From Profundicola chukchiensis (GTDB lineage Bacteria; Bacteroidota; Bacteroidia; Flavobacteriales; Weeksellaceae), in NCBI RefSeq assembly GCF_029664245.1, contig NZ_JANAIE010000007.1, forward strand, positions 1-64,000: DNA of 64,000 bases. The letters run 5' to 3'. Below the pieces are notes generated by a model that searched no databases, was not told the origin of the DNA, and saw only the letters and a list, made by a program, of their open reading frames with translations. Shown here in pieces: positions 61,531-64,000 of the stretch. Made by a program: the position numbers and the translations under genes. Positions within the stretch are counted from its first letter, which is position 1. Every line of letters starts with the position of its first letter.

Positions 61531-63984
61531 TTGTCTGATAAACAAACATTTGCCGAGATTATTTTACCCTTACCATTAGATGGAACTTTTACTTATGAAG
61601 TTCCCTTAGGTTGGGATTTAAAGGTGGGGCAACGTGTGGCGGTGCAGTTTGGTAAAAGAAAGATTTATACTGGAATCATTCACTCTTTTCATCATAACAA
61701 GCCAGAATTATATAAGACAAAGTTCATAGAATCCATTTTAGAGGAAGAAGTTTTTGTTCTGCCGCAACAAATTAAACTTTGGGAATGGATAGCGGATTAT
61801 TACATGTGTTCGCTAGGAGATGTATTTAAAAATGCTTTCCCTACGGCCTTAAAACTTGAGAGTGATACTTTCGTAAAGTTGGTAAAGGGAAAAGAATTCC
61901 CTGCAGAAGAAGGAATATCAAAAAATGCTTATTTAATTTGGGAAGCTTTACATCACAGGTCCTTAATTTCTGTAGATGAAGCCGCAGATATTTTAGATTT
62001 AAAATCTGTAATTCCTGTATTAAAAGAGCTTTTAGATTATGGTTTAATTGAGCTTGATGAAAGGCTGATAGAGAAATATACACCCAAAATTGAATATTAT
62101 ATTCAAACAGAAATTTCTCTTCAAGATGATTCGTTGCAAGATGTTTTATCTGAATTAGAAAAAGCACCTAAACAAAGAGAATTATTCTTTCAATTGGTGA
62201 TGCGTCAGCAGCAATCTTCTAAACCGGTTTTGGCTTCTAAGTTTATAAAAGAATTCGGAGGTTCATACGCCATTTTACGTTCTTTAGCTGACAAAGGAAT
62301 AATTAAATTCTTCGAAGATACTTCAGATCGAATTCAAGAATTTGATGAAGATTTACATGATATTCATGCTTTATCTGAACATCAACAAAAAGCAATTTAC
62401 GAAATTAGAACGAACCTAAAAGAGCACGATACAGTTCTTTTGCATGGCGTTACTTCCTCTGGGAAAACCGAGATTTATATTAAGTTAATTGAAAGGGTAT
62501 TGGCTAAGGGCAAAAAAGTTCTATATCTCTTACCAGAAATTTCGCTTACTACTCAATTAACTCAAAGACTTCAGAAGCATTTTGGAAATCAAATTGGAAT
62601 TTATCATTCTAAATTTAACCAAAATGAACGAGTTGAATTGTGGCAAAAGACCATCAACAATGACTATCAGATTTTGATAGGAGCGAGGTCGAGTATGTTT
62701 TTGCCGATACAAGATTTAGGTTTAATCATTGTGGATGAAGAACACGAAACTTCCTTAAAACAAAATGATTCAAAACCTAATTTTCATGCTCGTGACACAG
62801 CCTTGGTTTTAGCTAAATTGGAAGGCGCAAAAACTATTTTGGGTTCAGCTACACCTTCGTTGGAAATGTATTTTGCAGCCAAACAAGGAAAAATTGGCTA
62901 TGTAGAGTTATCACACCGATTTGGTGGAGTTCAGCCTCCTGTAATGGAAATTATTGATTTAAGACGCGCTCAGAAAAAGAAAGAATTGAATGGTGATATT
63001 TCTATGCGTTTAGAAAATCAGATTCGCGATACTTTCAAGAATGATAAACAGGTTATTATATTTCAAAACCGACGCGGTTATGCACCCGTTATGGAATGCA
63101 AAAGTTGTGGACATACGCCATATTGCCCCAACTGCGATGTTGCTTTGACTTATCATAGATTGTCTCATCAGCTTAAATGTCATTATTGCGGACATTCCCA
63201 GGCGAAACCGAATAAATGTTATCAGTGTAAAAGCGTTGAGTTAGAAACAAAAGGGATTGGAACTGAGCAAATTGAAGAAGATTTATTGCGAATTTTCCCA
63301 AATAATAGCATTGCACGGATGGATGTTGACAGTATGCGAAAGAAATTTGCTTTCGAAAAGCTAATTAAAGCTTTTGAAAATAGGGAAGTGGACATGCTGG
63401 TCGGAACACAAATGGTCACCAAAGGTTTAGACTTTGAGCATGTAAATTTGGTCGGTATTATACGTGCGGATAGTTTGCTGAATTTCCCTGATTTTAGAGC
63501 CCACGAAAGAGCTTTTCAACGTATTGTACAAGTGGCAGGTCGCGCTGGCAGACGAAAGGATAGAGGTTTGGTTTTAATTCAGGCTTTTTCTGCAGATCAT
63601 AAGATTTTACAATATGCTTCTCAGTTTAAATATCATGAGATGGCACAGGAAATCTTGTACGAAAGACGTGATTTTTTATATCCACCTTTTGTGAAAATGA
63701 TTGAAATTACTTTTCGTCATAAAAATAGAGATAGATGCTACAAAACAGCCAATTATTACGCTGAATCTCTTAGAAAATATTTTGATGAAAAAACTTTGTT
63801 AGGTCCAGAAGCGCCAAGTATCGCAAGAATGAATAACAATTATTACTTCAAAGTTTTGGTCAAAATTCTCCCAAATCAATCGGCGAAAAAAGTAAAGATT
63901 TTATTGAAAGATGCATTAGAAAATCTTCACCAAGTTAAAAGCTTTAGATCAGTAAGAATCGACTTTGATGTAGATCCTTATTAA
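61531..63984 (+). CDS. priA: Primosomal protein N' (replication restart helicase)
   Basis: This 817-residue superfamily 2 helicase starts at TTG (LSDKQTFAEIILPLPLDGTFTY). The N-terminal 3'-DNA-binding domain comes first, then Walker A HGVTSSGKTE, DEEHE (Walker B), a zinc-binding region with eight cysteines (CKSCGHTPYCPNC, CHYCGH, CYQC), and GTQMVTKGLDFEHV and AGRAGRR. It reloads the replisome at stalled forks. The length is normal and the stop is 16 bases before the window end, so it is complete. Confidence 0.95.
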   Translation: MSDKQTFAEIILPLPLDGTFTYEVPLGWDLKVGQRVAVQFGKRKIYTGIIHSFHHNKPELYKTKFIESILEEEVFVLPQQIKLWEWIADYYMCSLGDVFKNAFPTALKLESDTFVKLVKGKEFPAEEGISKNAYLIWEALHHRSLISVDEAADILDLKSVIPVLKELLDYGLIELDERLIEKYTPKIEYYIQTEISLQDDSLQDVLSELEKAPKQRELFFQLVMRQQQSSKPVLASKFIKEFGGSYAILRSLADKGIIKFFEDTSDRIQEFDEDLHDIHALSEHQQKAIYEIRTNLKEHDTVLLHGVTSSGKTEIYIKLIERVLAKGKKVLYLLPEISLTTQLTQRLQKHFGNQIGIYHSKFNQNERVELWQKTINNDYQILIGARSSMFLPIQDLGLIIVDEEHETSLKQNDSKPNFHARDTALVLAKLEGAKTILGSATPSLEMYFAAKQGKIGYVELSHRFGGVQPPVMEIIDLRRAQKKKELNGDISMRLENQIRDTFKNDKQVIIFQNRRGYAPVMECKSCGHTPYCPNCDVALTYHRLSHQLKCHYCGHSQAKPNKCYQCKSVELETKGIGTEQIEEDLLRIFPNNSIARMDVDSMRKKFAFEKLIKAFENREVDMLVGTQMVTKGLDFEHVNLVGIIRADSLLNFPDFRAHERAFQRIVQVAGRAGRRKDRGLVLIQAFSADHKILQYASQFKYHEMAQEILYERRDFLYPPFVKMIEITFRHKNRDRCYKTANYYAESLRKYFDEKTLLGPEAPSIARMNNNYYFKVLVKILPNQSAKKVKILLKDALENLHQVKSFRSVRIDFDVDPY

Positions 63985-64000
63985 AAATTGGCTACTTACA

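Overview
The window is an AT-rich chromosomal segment from a member of the Bacteroidota, most probably class Flavobacteriia. The assignment rests on gene content and signals: GLPGLI-family proteins, a CarboxypepD_reg/TonB-type outer-membrane protein, a PorV/PorQ-like protein, DUF2795, DUF3810, NRDE and DinB genes, a SecA without the C-terminal zinc motif, weak Shine-Dalgarno signals, and promoter elements of the Bacteroidota TAnnTTTG type. Most of the window is ordinary core genome. No rRNA, tRNA, CRISPR array, prophage, insertion sequence or integrase was recognised.

Layout. 1-4375: four unrelated single genes, all on the plus strand and mostly encoding exported or membrane proteins (LRR protein, DUF4932 metalloprotease-like, small secreted protein, DUF5694). 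They are separated by ~130-150 bp attC-like elements with imperfect arms and central hairpins, giving a gene-cassette-like array without a visible integrase. 4376-5729: a gene-poor island with a 52-residue membrane ORF, a 22-bp-phased array of short palindromes, a terminator and a 7-bp-phased repeat. 5730-11793: a minus-strand cell-envelope cluster (TlpA-like thioredoxin, TonB-type outer-membrane protein, GLPGLI paralogues, one of them frameshifted in an A7 run). 11853-13702: lipid A/glycan genes. 13823-24861: DUF937-OmpA fusion, SLC45-like transporter, HsdR-N-domain protein and holA, lysS, recF, a DciA-like gene, obgE, YbaB. 24969-32200: rhomboid protease, ATP-grasp protein, DinB, NRDE, clpC, metallophosphoesterase, Smr protein. 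32251-33916: an outer-membrane gene remnant and lpdA. 33917-34569: a second repeat island with the same two kinds of phased repeat. 34570-49519: RluA, panB, DUF3810, MerR, M23 peptidase, alaS, DoxX, a pair of related membrane proteins, htpG, exonuclease, pssA, PorV-like protein, epimerase. 49527-63984: glutamate dehydrogenase, sufB and an A-type carrier, nitronate monooxygenase-like protein, DUF2795, secA, CHAP, msrA, proline dehydrogenase, priA.

The most unusual material is non-coding. Two separate islands (5.0-5.7 kb and 34.2-34.55 kb) each combine (i) short palindromes centred every 22 bp and (ii) a heptamer array in which AAC recurs every 7 bp, starting just beyond the stop codon of a minus-strand gene. 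The period is conserved better than the sequence. A third array, with a 21-bp period, lies between gdh and sufB. The functions of these arrays are unknown to me. The cassette-like array at the left edge is the other region that deserves follow-up.
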